A DNA stretch of 64,000 bases from Kaistella faecalis (GTDB lineage: Bacteria; Bacteroidota; Bacteroidia; Flavobacteriales; Weeksellaceae), in contig NZ_CP078067.1 of NCBI RefSeq assembly GCF_019195395.1, positions 248,001-312,000 of the forward strand, in the 5' to 3' direction. Numbering within the stretch: position 1 is the stretch's first letter; each line of letters begins with the position of its first letter. A program made the translations under genes and the position numbers. This document shows positions 35,586 to 43,472 of this stretch, piece after piece. Under the pieces are notes generated by a model, which worked only from the letters and a program-made list of their open reading frames with translations, had not been told where the DNA came from and did not search any database.

Positions 35586-35597
35586 TGATTACTATTT

Positions 35598-36530
35598 TTA
35601 ATTGAAATAATTCAGGCCGAAAGCTACTAAAACACTTATAATAAGGGTAAAAATCCCAACCTGCTTCAGGTATGGATCGAGCTCTTTCGGTTCTTTGGTC
35701 TGCATAATTTTTCTTCTCAGCGCGGTCATCGGAAATACGAGGATAAAGAAAATAAATGCATAATAGTTTCCTTTTTCGTGAAGGCCGTTCATCATCATAA
35801 AGACAAGCATCAGAATTAAGGGTAGCTGTAATAGAACGATTTCGTAAACCATTGCATATCGGTATCCCATTCGCAAGGCCAAAGTTTTCTTTCCACTGAG
35901 TGCATCGCTTTCGATATCGCGCATATTGTTAAGATTTAGAACTGCGGCGCTCAGCATTCCGATTGTTGTTGCGGGCAAAAGCATGTCCCAATGGAAAGTT
36001 TTTGTAAAAAGAAAATAACTTCCACAAACCGAAACCAAACCAAAGAAAACAAACACAAAAATATCACCTAATCCTAAGTATCCATAAGGTTTTTTGCCCA
36101 CCGTATACCCTATCGCTGCCAAAATACAGGCAATGCCCAATCCTACAAAAGTGTAGAATTCGTTCATTAAATTTTCCCTGAAAAAAGCCAGATATAAAAG
36201 AGCAACTGTAGCAATCAAGGAAAGTACGGCGAATAAAATCACAGCATTCTTCATTTGGTTTGGGGTAATTCTCCCGGAAGCAACTGCCCGCTGCTCGGCT
36301 TCGTTTATTCTGAGTTTATCTGTGCCTTTAATTCCGTCTCCATAATCATTGGCAAAATTGGAGAGAATCTGGTAAAGCAGCGTAACCAAAAGTGCCATGG
36401 CAAAAATCTGCCAGTCCCAGGTACCGCCGTTTTCGAGAATCCGCCATCTTGCGATGAAGGAACCCATTATAATTCCGCTCATCGAAAGCGGCAAAGTGCG
36501 CAATCTTGCGGCTTGTATCCAATCTGTCAT
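35598..36530 (-). CDS. menA: 1,4-dihydroxy-2-naphthoate octaprenyltransferase
   Basis: MenA attaches the polyprenyl chain to 1,4-dihydroxy-2-naphthoate at the inner membrane, giving demethylmenaquinone. The 310-residue UbiA-type protein has about eight to nine membrane segments and both Asp-rich diphosphate-binding motifs (NFANDYGDGIKGTD near 62-75, and NNMRDIESDALSGKKTLA near 195). It lies 36 bases after menB on the same strand. Confidence 0.95.
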   Translation of the reverse strand: MTDWIQAARLRTLPLSMSGIIMGSFIARWRILENGGTWDWQIFAMALLVTLLYQILSNFANDYGDGIKGTDKLRINEAEQRAVASGRITPNQMKNAVILFAVLSLIATVALLYLAFFRENLMNEFYTFVGLGIACILAAIGYTVGKKPYGYLGLGDIFVFVFFGLVSVCGSYFLFTKTFHWDMLLPATTIGMLSAAVLNLNNMRDIESDALSGKKTLALRMGYRYAMVYEIVLLQLPLILMLVFMMMNGLHEKGNYYAFIFFILVFPMTALRRKIMQTKEPKELDPYLKQVGIFTLIISVLVAFGLNYFN

Positions 36531-36566
36531 TTAGTTGGTGGTTGTGGTTGGTGGTTAATTAACCAA

Positions 36567-37403
36567 TTAAGAAATCCATTTGTTTTCCCCGAAATCGGGC
36601 TTTCTTTTTTCAAGGAATGCGTTTCTGCCTTCTTTGGCTTCTTCGGTCATGTACGCAAGACGAGTTGCTTCACCGGCAAAAACCTGCTGGCCAACCATTC
36701 CATCATCGGTAAGATTCATTGCGAATTTTAACATCCGGATCGACATCGGCGATTTTCCTAAAATCTCCTGCGCCCACTGATAAGATGTTTCTTCGAGTTC
36801 GGCGTGTGGAATCACCGCGTTTACCATTCCCATTGCTTCCGCCTCTCTGGCAGAATAATTTCTTCCTAAAAAGAAAATTTCACGGGCTTTTTTCTGGCCG
36901 ACCATTTTCGCCAAATATGCGGAACCGTAACCGCCATCAAAACTGGTAACATCGGCGTCGGTCTGTTTAAAGATCGCGTGTTCTTCACTGGCTAAAGTAA
37001 GATCGCAAACAACGTGTAATGAATGTCCGCCGCCAACTGCCCAACCGTTTACCACCGCAATAACAACTTTCGGCATGAAACGTATTAAACGTTGAACTTC
37101 AAGAATATTCAGACGGTGACGTCCGTCATCACCTACATATCCCTGTTCGCCCCTTGCTTTCTGGTCTCCGCCGCTGCAAAATGCATGTCCGCCGTCTTTA
37201 GGGCTCGGACCTTCGCCGGTAAGTAGCACAACGCCTACAGAAGCATCTTCTGAAACGTGGTAAAAAGCATCATATAATTCGGAGGTAGTTTTGGGGCGGA
37301 ATGCGTTGCGGACTTCGGGTCTGTTGAAAGCAATTCTTGCCACGGCACCACTTTTTTGGTAGGTAATATCTTCGTATTCTTTTACGGTTTTCCAATCGAT
37401 CAT
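36567..37403 (-). CDS. menB: 1,4-dihydroxy-2-naphthoyl-CoA synthase
   Basis: MenB closes the naphthoate ring by converting succinylbenzoyl-CoA to 1,4-dihydroxy-2-naphthoyl-CoA. Started at ATG 37403 (MIDWKTVKEYEDITYQ) the protein has 278 residues, the normal length. The 16 open codons upstream are not family-like. The crotonase fold is clear: FNRPEVRNAF, the oxyanion and active-site region AFCSGGDQKARG, GWAVGGGHSLHVVCDL, and TSFDGGYGSAYLA. Together with menA it supports menaquinone-based respiration. Confidence 0.95.
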   Translation of the reverse strand: MIDWKTVKEYEDITYQKSGAVARIAFNRPEVRNAFRPKTTSELYDAFYHVSEDASVGVVLLTGEGPSPKDGGHAFCSGGDQKARGEQGYVGDDGRHRLNILEVQRLIRFMPKVVIAVVNGWAVGGGHSLHVVCDLTLASEEHAIFKQTDADVTSFDGGYGSAYLAKMVGQKKAREIFFLGRNYSAREAEAMGMVNAVIPHAELEETSYQWAQEILGKSPMSIRMLKFAMNLTDDGMVGQQVFAGEATRLAYMTEEAKEGRNAFLEKRKPDFGENKWIS

Positions 37404-37507
37404 TTTGTTGTAAAATTTGAGCCAAAGATAAGGAATTATGAGGCAGGACAAAAGGAAAACTGAGGGTTTTTAGGAGCAGGAAGCTGGGATCTTCTCAGGG
37501 AATGCAG

Positions 37508-37570
37508 TCCCGCTTTCCGCTGCAATCTTTTTGGCATTGTACCAAAAAGGATTTACGCTGCAATCGGGGC
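37508..37570 (+). repeat. Palindromic intergenic repeat, copy 1
   Basis: The frame CCGCTGCAATCTTTTT...AAAAAGGATTTACGCTGCAATCGGGG encloses a short stem TTTTTGG/CCAAAAA with a 7-base loop. The same frame recurs inverted at 37906-37995 and direct at 58557-58641 with different inner stems. Confidence 0.8.
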
Positions 37571-37599
37571 TAAAAAATAAGTTTGTCTGTGTTTCGAAG

Positions 37600-37836
37600 T
37601 TACAGTGGATTTCCGTCTCCTTCGATGTCGTTTGTTTCCTGAAGAATTTTCAGCGCTTCTTCCAAATCCCGCTCGTTTACCAATAGAAAATAGTTTTGGG
37701 AAATAGGAAAAACAGCGATGTTGTTTACGTATTCGTTTTTAATATGGCTTGGGATGTCGCGCGAGGCGAGCTTGGTTTTGGCGAGCTCGATTTCATAAAG
37801 ATATGACGACTGGAAAACCGGAACTAATTCTGACAT
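37600..37836 (-). CDS. DUF2007 domain protein
   Basis: The 78-residue soluble protein starts MSELVPVFQSSYLYEIELAK. It has the pattern of the small DUF2007 family (putative signal-transducing, PII-like or ACT-like fold): LVPVFQSSYLYEIELAKTKL, IPSHIKNEY and YFLLVNERDLEEALKIL. No ligand is established. It is a single gene bracketed by two inverted copies of the palindromic repeat (37508-37570 and 37906-37995). Confidence 0.78.
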   Translation of the reverse strand: MSELVPVFQSSYLYEIELAKTKLASRDIPSHIKNEYVNNIAVFPISQNYFLLVNERDLEEALKILQETNDIEGDGNPL

Positions 37837-37905
37837 TTTTATTTTTCTTTAAAAGTAAGGCAAATAATTTAAAACCCTTGGGAAGAAAAACTGAATGACA
37901 TTCTA

Positions 37906-37995
37906 GCCCTGATGGCAATGGAAATCCTTTTTCAGCTGATCGGCGGCGGCTTTGCCGCCGCCGATCAGCTGAAAAGATTGTAATGAACAGCAGGT
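37906..37995 (-). repeat. Palindromic intergenic repeat, copy 2 (inverted), with an 18-bp perfect stem
   Basis: The core 37933-37971 is a perfect 18-bp stem, starting CAGCTGATCGGCGGCGGC, with a TTT loop. It is extended by TTTT/AAAA. The outer parts read, on the minus strand, TTACAATCTTTT and AAAAAGGATTTCCATTGCC, matching copies 1 and 3. Confidence 0.85.
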
Positions 37996-38040
37996 GAAGA
38001 CTCGAAAAGAAAAACAAACCGTGTTGCTCCTAAAAACTAC

Positions 38041-39447
38041 TCAAACATTTTTTCTGTTGATAAACCAGTAAACAGGCAATCCGAGCAAAATTAAAATAAA
38101 TCCGGGCCAAGTGTACTGCGGCTTAAACCAGATGAGCAGCACGCAAAATGCCATACCAATAATCAGATAAATTAGCGGTGTAACCGGATAAAGCCAGGTT
38201 TTATAAGGTCTTTCGATTCCAGGTTTTTTGATTCGTAAATAAATTACTCCGAAAACGGTGATCATATAAAACAGCACAATTACAAACGAAATCATGTCGA
38301 GCAAATCGCCGTATTGTCCGCTAAGGGCAAGTACTGATGCCCAGATTCCCTGCATCCAGAGGGACTTTTCCGGAACATCATTTCTGTTATTATCAATGGC
38401 CTGTTTAAAAAACAAACCGTCTTTTGCCATCGTTTGGAACACCCGTGCGCCTGCCAACACCAATCCGTTGATACAGCCAAAGGTGGAAATCATAACCAGA
38501 ACCGCCATAATTACTGTTCCAAGATTTCCGAAAATAACTTCAGAGGCGGCGACCGCAGGACGGTTTTTATCGGCAAAAGCGATTGCATCGCGCTCTAAAG
38601 CATTTAGATAAACGAAATTCACCAATAGGTATAAAACCATAACTACGGTAGTTCCCAAAACCATTGATTTTACAACATTTTTCTTTGGATTTTCGATTTC
38701 TCCGGAAACAAATGTTACGTTTTCCCAGGCGACTGAACTGAACACCGAACCTACCATTGCAGCAGCGATTCCGCCCAAAAGCGTAATGCTGCCGATGGAT
38801 TTCCAGCCGGTTGGTAACAAATCATTCCCCACTTCCTTACCGAAATCCTGAAAACCGTTCCAGCCAAAACTCATATTTGAAGCCCACTGAGAATCTTTCA
38901 CAAACAGAAATCCGAAAACAATGATCCCAATCAGCGCGATTATTTTGGAAGCGGTGAACAAGTTCTGTAGAAATTTGCCGTTTTTAACTCCTTTCGTGTT
39001 GATATACGTGAGTAAAAGGATTACTACAATGGCTAAAATCTGAACCCAGGTAATCCGAAAAGTTCCGCTCTGGAAAATAGGATCTGAATTATTAAGCGCC
39101 GGAATGAGATAGGCTGTAAATTTCCCAAAAGCCATAGCAACAGCCGCAATTGTTCCTGTTTGAATTACGGTGAACAGTCCCCAACCATAAAGAAAACCGG
39201 TCATCTTTCCGAAAATTTCTGTAATGTAGGTATATTGTCCGCCCGCTTTGGGAAACATCGCTGACAGTTCGCCGTAAGAAATTGCAGCAGCGATCGTCAT
39301 AATTGCAGTAATCACCCAAACGGTAATCAGCCAGTAACCGGAACCCAGATTCCGCATCATATCCGAACTTACTATAAATATCCCACTGCCTATCATAGAA
39401 CCCATTACGAGCATCGTAGCGTCCCAAAGTTTAAGTTTTTTCTGCAT
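38041..39447 (-). CDS. APC family amino acid permease
   Basis: The 468-residue inner-membrane protein has about twelve membrane segments. It begins with the family hallmark KLWDATMLVMGSMIGSGIFI, followed by ELSAMFPKAGGQYTYITEIFG. These identify an amino acid-polyamine-organocation transporter, probably a proton symporter or exchanger for amino acids of the LAT or YkfD/YhdG-like kind. The substrate is not inferable. It stands alone; the downstream side holds palindromic repeat copy 2. Confidence 0.9.
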   Translation of the reverse strand: MQKKLKLWDATMLVMGSMIGSGIFIVSSDMMRNLGSGYWLITVWVITAIMTIAAAISYGELSAMFPKAGGQYTYITEIFGKMTGFLYGWGLFTVIQTGTIAAVAMAFGKFTAYLIPALNNSDPIFQSGTFRITWVQILAIVVILLLTYINTKGVKNGKFLQNLFTASKIIALIGIIVFGFLFVKDSQWASNMSFGWNGFQDFGKEVGNDLLPTGWKSIGSITLLGGIAAAMVGSVFSSVAWENVTFVSGEIENPKKNVVKSMVLGTTVVMVLYLLVNFVYLNALERDAIAFADKNRPAVAASEVIFGNLGTVIMAVLVMISTFGCINGLVLAGARVFQTMAKDGLFFKQAIDNNRNDVPEKSLWMQGIWASVLALSGQYGDLLDMISFVIVLFYMITVFGVIYLRIKKPGIERPYKTWLYPVTPLIYLIIGMAFCVLLIWFKPQYTWPGFILILLGLPVYWFINRKNV

Positions 39448-39612
39448 AAATTTTTAATTGATGAAGGTTTTGGAAATTAAAACCTGTTTACCGTGTGCCT
39501 TTTAAAAAGTAAATATATAGATTTTCCGTAACCGTTTGCATTTTTAGCTGACGATAATTATATTTTTTGAATGAAATATTGGTTTCAAGGGATTCGGATG
39601 AATAAAATTTAT

Positions 39613-39620
39613 TATTTTTG
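39613..39620 (+). promoter_or_regulatory. TAnnTTTG box upstream of the DUF4920 gene
   Basis: TATTTTTG ends 14 bases before the ATG at 39635. The -33 region is weak. Confidence 0.4.
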
Positions 39621-39634
39621 AAAAAATTTAAGAA

Positions 39635-40138
39635 ATGAAAAAAATTGTCTTTTTGTTAACGCTGGCATTTTCTACAGTGATGTTTGCTCAGGAAACAGAA
39701 AAAAAAGTGGGTCCACCCGCAGGAAATGCTTTAGTTGGTGAAGTATATGGATCTCAGCCTTCTGTAACCGCGGAAAAAAACGCGATACCTGCTAAAAAGC
39801 TTCAGAAGAAACTGAAATCCAGCAAAAAGCTGGAAAATGTTGCGGTAAAAGGTAAAGTAATTGAAGTATGCGACAAAAAAGGCTGCTGGTTAACAGTGGA
39901 AACAGATAACAACGAGAAATTTTTCGTTAAAATGAAAGACTACGCGTTCTTCGTACCTACCGCTCTAAAAGGAAAAACAGTAATTCTTGAAGGAAATGCC
40001 GAAACGAAAGTAATTTCTGTTGATGAACAGAAGCACTACGCTGAAGACGCGAAAAAGTCTCAGGCAGAAATTGACGCCATTACCAAGCCACAGGAGGAAA
40101 TCAGATTTATGGCAAGCGGAATAAAAGTAATTAACTAA
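39635..40138 (+). CDS. DUF4920 domain secreted protein
   Basis: The 167-residue protein has a signal peptide (about 1-18, ending TVMFAQ). A small OB-like domain contains VKGKVIEVCDKKGCWLTVE and FFVKMKDYAFFVPTALKGK, matching DUF4920 proteins. The Cys pair in CDKKGC (about 88-93) is conserved in the family as I recall it and could bind metal or form a disulfide. The function is unknown; it should be periplasmic. A clear terminator follows. Confidence 0.82.
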   Translation: MKKIVFLLTLAFSTVMFAQETEKKVGPPAGNALVGEVYGSQPSVTAEKNAIPAKKLQKKLKSSKKLENVAVKGKVIEVCDKKGCWLTVETDNNEKFFVKMKDYAFFVPTALKGKTVILEGNAETKVISVDEQKHYAEDAKKSQAEIDAITKPQEEIRFMASGIKVIN

Positions 40139-40159
40139 TTCACATCCATATAAACATAC

Positions 40160-40188
40160 AACGGAGTCCAAAAGACTCCGTTTTTTTA
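40160..40188 (+). terminator. Terminator of the DUF4920 gene
   Basis: The perfect 8-bp stem ACGGAGTC/GACTCCGT is followed by seven T; it abuts the converging M14 peptidase gene. Confidence 0.88.
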
Positions 40189-41292
40189 TTCAATAGTAAA
40201 ATCGACTTCGGCATCCAATTTAGGGAATTTACGTTCAGAAAGGAAGGTTCTACCGGTGCAGTCGATCTCTTTCCAGCCTTTTTTTATACCCACGTCTCCT
40301 ACTTCCATCACAATTGGGATAAAAGATATTTCGTCATCACCTTCGCGCAGTTCTTCCCGGTACTGCACCGCAATATCAAGAATACATTCAAAATCTGTAT
40401 TCAGTTTTACGTTTCTGTAAATAATGTCGTAATGCGTTTCTCTGTTTTCCGGAATTTTCTGGTATTCTTCCCAGTTTTCAGTTGACCCTTTCAATGCCGC
40501 AATTGCATTTAAACTCTCATACAAAGCCAGTGTGTAGTATTTTCTTGTGTTTATACGGTTATAATCATTGATAAAATGTCCGCCTTCAAAAAGAATGGTT
40601 GGTAAACCCATCTTCGAAAAGTTATCCCCCACAGAAGTAGGATAAAATTCGTCGGAATATCTCGCAATCTGATTTGGAATAACAGTTTTCAAATTTTCAT
40701 AAATCTTAACAATTACTGCCATTGCTATTTTTCGCGTTTCATTAATTTCTCTTTGAGCATTTACTGAAGGTGCTAAGAAGGAAAGAGTCGCCGGATGCTC
40801 GCCGTCCGTGGTAAAAATGGTTCTCTGTTCATGAAGATTGAGTCCATAACTATAATTCCCATTTTCCGCGATATTCTTCAGTATTGAAAATTCTTTGCTT
40901 GATAGCTTAAGAAAATCCCTGTTCATGTCGATATCCAAAGCGTTTCTGCGGGTCCATTTTTCTGAACCGTCTGGATTTAACATGAATATGAAATCAAGGG
41001 TAATCAGGGAGAATAATTTTTCCTTTAAATCTGGCTGAAATTTAAAAATTTCCAGCAGATCCAGCATTGCGTGGGTAGCGTTGGACTCATTTCCATGCAT
41101 TTGGGACCATGCCAGGACTCTCACATTACCCGTACCTAACGTCATTTTATAAATGGGCTTTCCCAAATACGACTTCCCAACTTCAAAAATATAATCGCTG
41201 AAATCCTGCTGGAGGTAAAAAAATAATTTTTCCGGGGAAATATAGCGGTTTGGGAAATTAGGGTTTTGTCGGTAATTAAGGTTTTTTGACAT
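40186..41292 (-). CDS. M14 family zinc carboxypeptidase
   Basis: The 368-residue protein has no signal peptide, so it is likely cytoplasmic. The M14 zinc ligands are visible: H-x-x-E in QMHGNESNAT near 65-70, and His in YGLNLHEQR near 155. The substrate-binding NPDGSEKWTRRNALDIDMNRDF contains the N-R of the family, and the likely general-base Glu is in LPTILFEGGHF. It probably trims peptides or peptidoglycan stems. It is divergent from terC with a 349-base gap. Confidence 0.88.
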   Translation of the reverse strand: MSKNLNYRQNPNFPNRYISPEKLFFYLQQDFSDYIFEVGKSYLGKPIYKMTLGTGNVRVLAWSQMHGNESNATHAMLDLLEIFKFQPDLKEKLFSLITLDFIFMLNPDGSEKWTRRNALDIDMNRDFLKLSSKEFSILKNIAENGNYSYGLNLHEQRTIFTTDGEHPATLSFLAPSVNAQREINETRKIAMAVIVKIYENLKTVIPNQIARYSDEFYPTSVGDNFSKMGLPTILFEGGHFINDYNRINTRKYYTLALYESLNAIAALKGSTENWEEYQKIPENRETHYDIIYRNVKLNTDFECILDIAVQYREELREGDDEISFIPIVMEVGDVGIKKGWKEIDCTGRTFLSERKFPKLDAEVDFTIE

Positions 41293-41641
41293 TCAATAAA
41301 ATTTTACAAGTTTCAAATTTAATTTTTTTTCAGCAGAATAAGAAATTCACTTTTGTAAATTATTCAAACATGCTGAAATGCCAGTTTGTCTGTTGGTAAT
41401 TTTGTGGATTGCATAATAATTAATTTAATTTTGCAAGTAATTGAAAATCAGTACTTAATGTCCTTTACTTAAATACTATTAAGAAGTATACTTTAACTGT
41501 GTTTTTGTGTGGAAAACTCCATTTGTAGGGAAAAAGTATAAACATAAACGTCCATCCCAAAAACTCTCGTTACCAAATATGTTACATATGTAAATAATTT
41601 AAAAAATGATAAATTATGTATATTTGCGCTTTAAATTTTAT
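41293..41641. other. 349-base intergenic region between the M14 peptidase and terC
   Basis: No coding frame is supported. The region is AT-rich. It holds a possible plus-strand promoter (TTTG at 41401, 21-base spacer, TAATTTTG at 41426-41433) that would give terC a leader of about 200 bases, and a second box, TATATTTG, at 41619-41626. No known riboswitch was recognised; the sequence lacks the conserved blocks of the yybP-ykoY manganese riboswitch as I know them. Confidence 0.4.
41619..41626 (+). promoter_or_regulatory. TAnnTTTG box just upstream of terC
   Basis: TATATTTG ends 15 bases before ATG 41642 and would lie inside the longer frame starting at 41606, which argues for the downstream start. 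Confidence 0.4.
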
Positions 41642-42733
41642 ATGAATAGCGAAACAATTTTTTTACTGGGATTCTTAGTATTTATCTTTTTTATCCTGGC
41701 ACTCGATTTAGGATTACTCAAAAAAAGATCCGACACCATTTCTATGAAACAGGCCGGATTAATGAGTTTCTTTGTTGTAGCACTTTCCATGTGCTTTTAT
41801 TTTGTCCTTATTACCTACGGTCACCTACTCCATGGCATCGACAGCATGTCAAAGTTGCAGGAGGTAATTTCCGCACACCATCATCCGGTAAAAGTAATTC
41901 CCAACGATCTGGAAAACAGCATACAGCTGTATAATCAGAATTTAGGTCTTGAATATCTCACAGGTTATGTTGTAGAATACGCTCTTTCTGTAGATAATAT
42001 CTTCGTCATGGTTCTTATCTTTGGTGCATTTGGGGTAGCTCACAAGAATTACCACAGAGTATTGTTCTGGGGAATTCTTGGTGCTATTGTGATGCGCTTT
42101 ATCTTTATATTCGTAGGTGCTGCACTGATCGAAAAATTCAGCTGGATCATGTACGTATTTGGTGCGTTCCTCGTGTTTACAGGTATTAAAATGTTCTTTG
42201 ATAAAGACGGGGAAGATAAAATCGATACGCAGAATCATCCGGTGGTAAAGTTTGCCAAACGATTCTTTCAGGTTCATGATCATTTTGTGGGGAACAAGTT
42301 CTTTGTTACCATCGACGGTGTTAAGAAAATCACCCCTCTTTTCCTTGTTCTCCTTATTATAGAAGCTACCGATTTGATCTTCGCAGTAGATAGTATTCCG
42401 GCCATTTTTTCAGTGACTAAGGACCCTTATATAGTGTTCTTCTCTAACATATTTGCAATTATAGGTTTACGGTCAATGTTCTTCCTCTTGGCAGGAATTA
42501 TCGATAAGTTCCGCTTTCTCAAAGTTGGCTTATCGGTACTGTTAACGTTCATTGGTTTGAAGATGTTACTTCACAGTTATCTGGAAGCATGGGGATTCAC
42601 AACCAGTCATTCCTTGATAATTATTGTCGGAATTTTAGGTTTAAGTATCTTCTTCTCACTTATTTTCCCTGAGCGTAAAAAGGACAGAAAACTAAAGTTC
42701 GATCCTGAACACGAAGATAATTTACACAGGTAA
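41642..42733 (+). CDS. TerC/Alx family integral membrane protein
   Basis: Started at ATG 41642 (MNSETIFLLGFLVF) the protein has 363 residues. It has about eight to nine membrane segments and the acidic motifs of the TerC family: FILALDLGL, YALSVDNIFVMV, and EATDLIFAVDSIPA. Members are linked to tellurite resistance and, in better-studied cases (Alx, MntX), to manganese export or metalation of secreted proteins. A cluster HAHHHPVK-like (SAHHHPVKVIP) lies in the first loop. A hairpin follows the gene. Confidence 0.9.
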   Translation: MNSETIFLLGFLVFIFFILALDLGLLKKRSDTISMKQAGLMSFFVVALSMCFYFVLITYGHLLHGIDSMSKLQEVISAHHHPVKVIPNDLENSIQLYNQNLGLEYLTGYVVEYALSVDNIFVMVLIFGAFGVAHKNYHRVLFWGILGAIVMRFIFIFVGAALIEKFSWIMYVFGAFLVFTGIKMFFDKDGEDKIDTQNHPVVKFAKRFFQVHDHFVGNKFFVTIDGVKKITPLFLVLLIIEATDLIFAVDSIPAIFSVTKDPYIVFFSNIFAIIGLRSMFFLLAGIIDKFRFLKVGLSVLLTFIGLKMLLHSYLEAWGFTTSHSLIIIVGILGLSIFFSLIFPERKKDRKLKFDPEHEDNLHR

Positions 42734-42760
42734 TACAAATTTAATTATTATCAATTAATT

Positions 42761-42795
42761 TAAAACCAATGCGTTACGTGTTGGTTTTACTTTTG
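42761..42795 (+). terminator. Probable terminator of terC
   Basis: The perfect 9-bp stem TAAAACCAA/TTGGTTTTA with an 11-base loop is followed by ACTTTTG. The stem is AT-rich and the T run short. Confidence 0.5.
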
Positions 42796-42832
42796 TAAAT
42801 ACCTTAATTCTTATTTTGTTTACTTTTGTTTA

Positions 42833-42862
42833 TTGTAACTTCCGGGTTATTATTTACATTTG
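42833..42862 (+). promoter_or_regulatory. Bacteroidota promoter directly before the HTH gene
   Basis: TTG (42833-42835), a 19-base spacer and TACATTTG (42855-42862) match the consensus. The box ends five bases before ATG 42868, so the mRNA is predicted to be leaderless or nearly so. Confidence 0.65.
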
Positions 42863-42867
42863 TAATT

Positions 42868-43380
42868 ATGAATTTAAACGAAAGGATTTCAAAAATCATC
42901 TCCTATTCGGAATTGTCAGCTTCAGAATTTGCCAATGAAATTGATGTGCAGCGTTCAAACATTTCTCACATCACTTCAGGACGAAATAAACCGTCTCTCG
43001 ACTTTCTGATTAAAATTAAAGAGCGTTTTCCTGAACTGCAGTGGAATTGGCTGATTATGGGCGAAGGTGAAATGATAAAAAATATTGAGGAAGAAATTGC
43101 TCCGGAAAAATCTAAACCTACTCCATTACCCGATCTTTTCTCTTTGATTGCAGATGAAAATTTTGGAGTTACAGAAAAGGAAGATAAAATTGAAAAACAT
43201 GTTTCTCCAGAATCGAATATTTCTGCACAAGTTCCCGAAAAAGAAAATATAGGCGATTCTCAGCGATTAGAGCCGGCGGAAACCAAAACGACTATCCAAA
43301 TAACTGAAAATCAAGAGAGTAAAATTAAACGGATTGTTTGGTTCTACGAAAATGGAAAGTTTGAGAGTTTTGAACCGTAA
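42868..43380 (+). CDS. XRE-type helix-turn-helix regulator
   Basis: Started at ATG 42868 the protein has 170 residues. The upstream in-frame codons overlap the promoter and are rejected. The N-terminal HTH domain (about 1-70) reads LNERISKIISYSELSASEF, then QRSNISHITSGRNKPSLDF and the flavobacterial WNWLIMGEGEM closing element. A charged linker of about 75 residues follows. The C-terminus IKRIVWFYENGKFESF resembles tails of other flavobacterial regulators. Its DNA target is unknown. It is 92 bases upstream of the unusual AAA protein on the same strand and may control it. Confidence 0.87.
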   Translation: MNLNERISKIISYSELSASEFANEIDVQRSNISHITSGRNKPSLDFLIKIKERFPELQWNWLIMGEGEMIKNIEEEIAPEKSKPTPLPDLFSLIADENFGVTEKEDKIEKHVSPESNISAQVPEKENIGDSQRLEPAETKTTIQITENQESKIKRIVWFYENGKFESFEP

Positions 43381-43472
43381 ATTCACCTTAAAGGACGGTT
43401 TTTGTGATCATCAAATTAAATAAATCCTTCAGCATGGTTTTTGCAGCTTGACTTCAAAGAAAATTAAATATT

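Noticed and set aside
37793..38017. 74-codon minus-strand frame near 37.9 kb
   Set aside because: It reads straight through palindromic repeat copy 2 and overlaps the DUF2007 start; its Arg-rich stretch is the translated stem.
41293..41641. yybP-ykoY manganese riboswitch before terC
   Set aside because: The conserved sequence blocks are not present; only AT-rich DNA and promoter-like boxes are seen.
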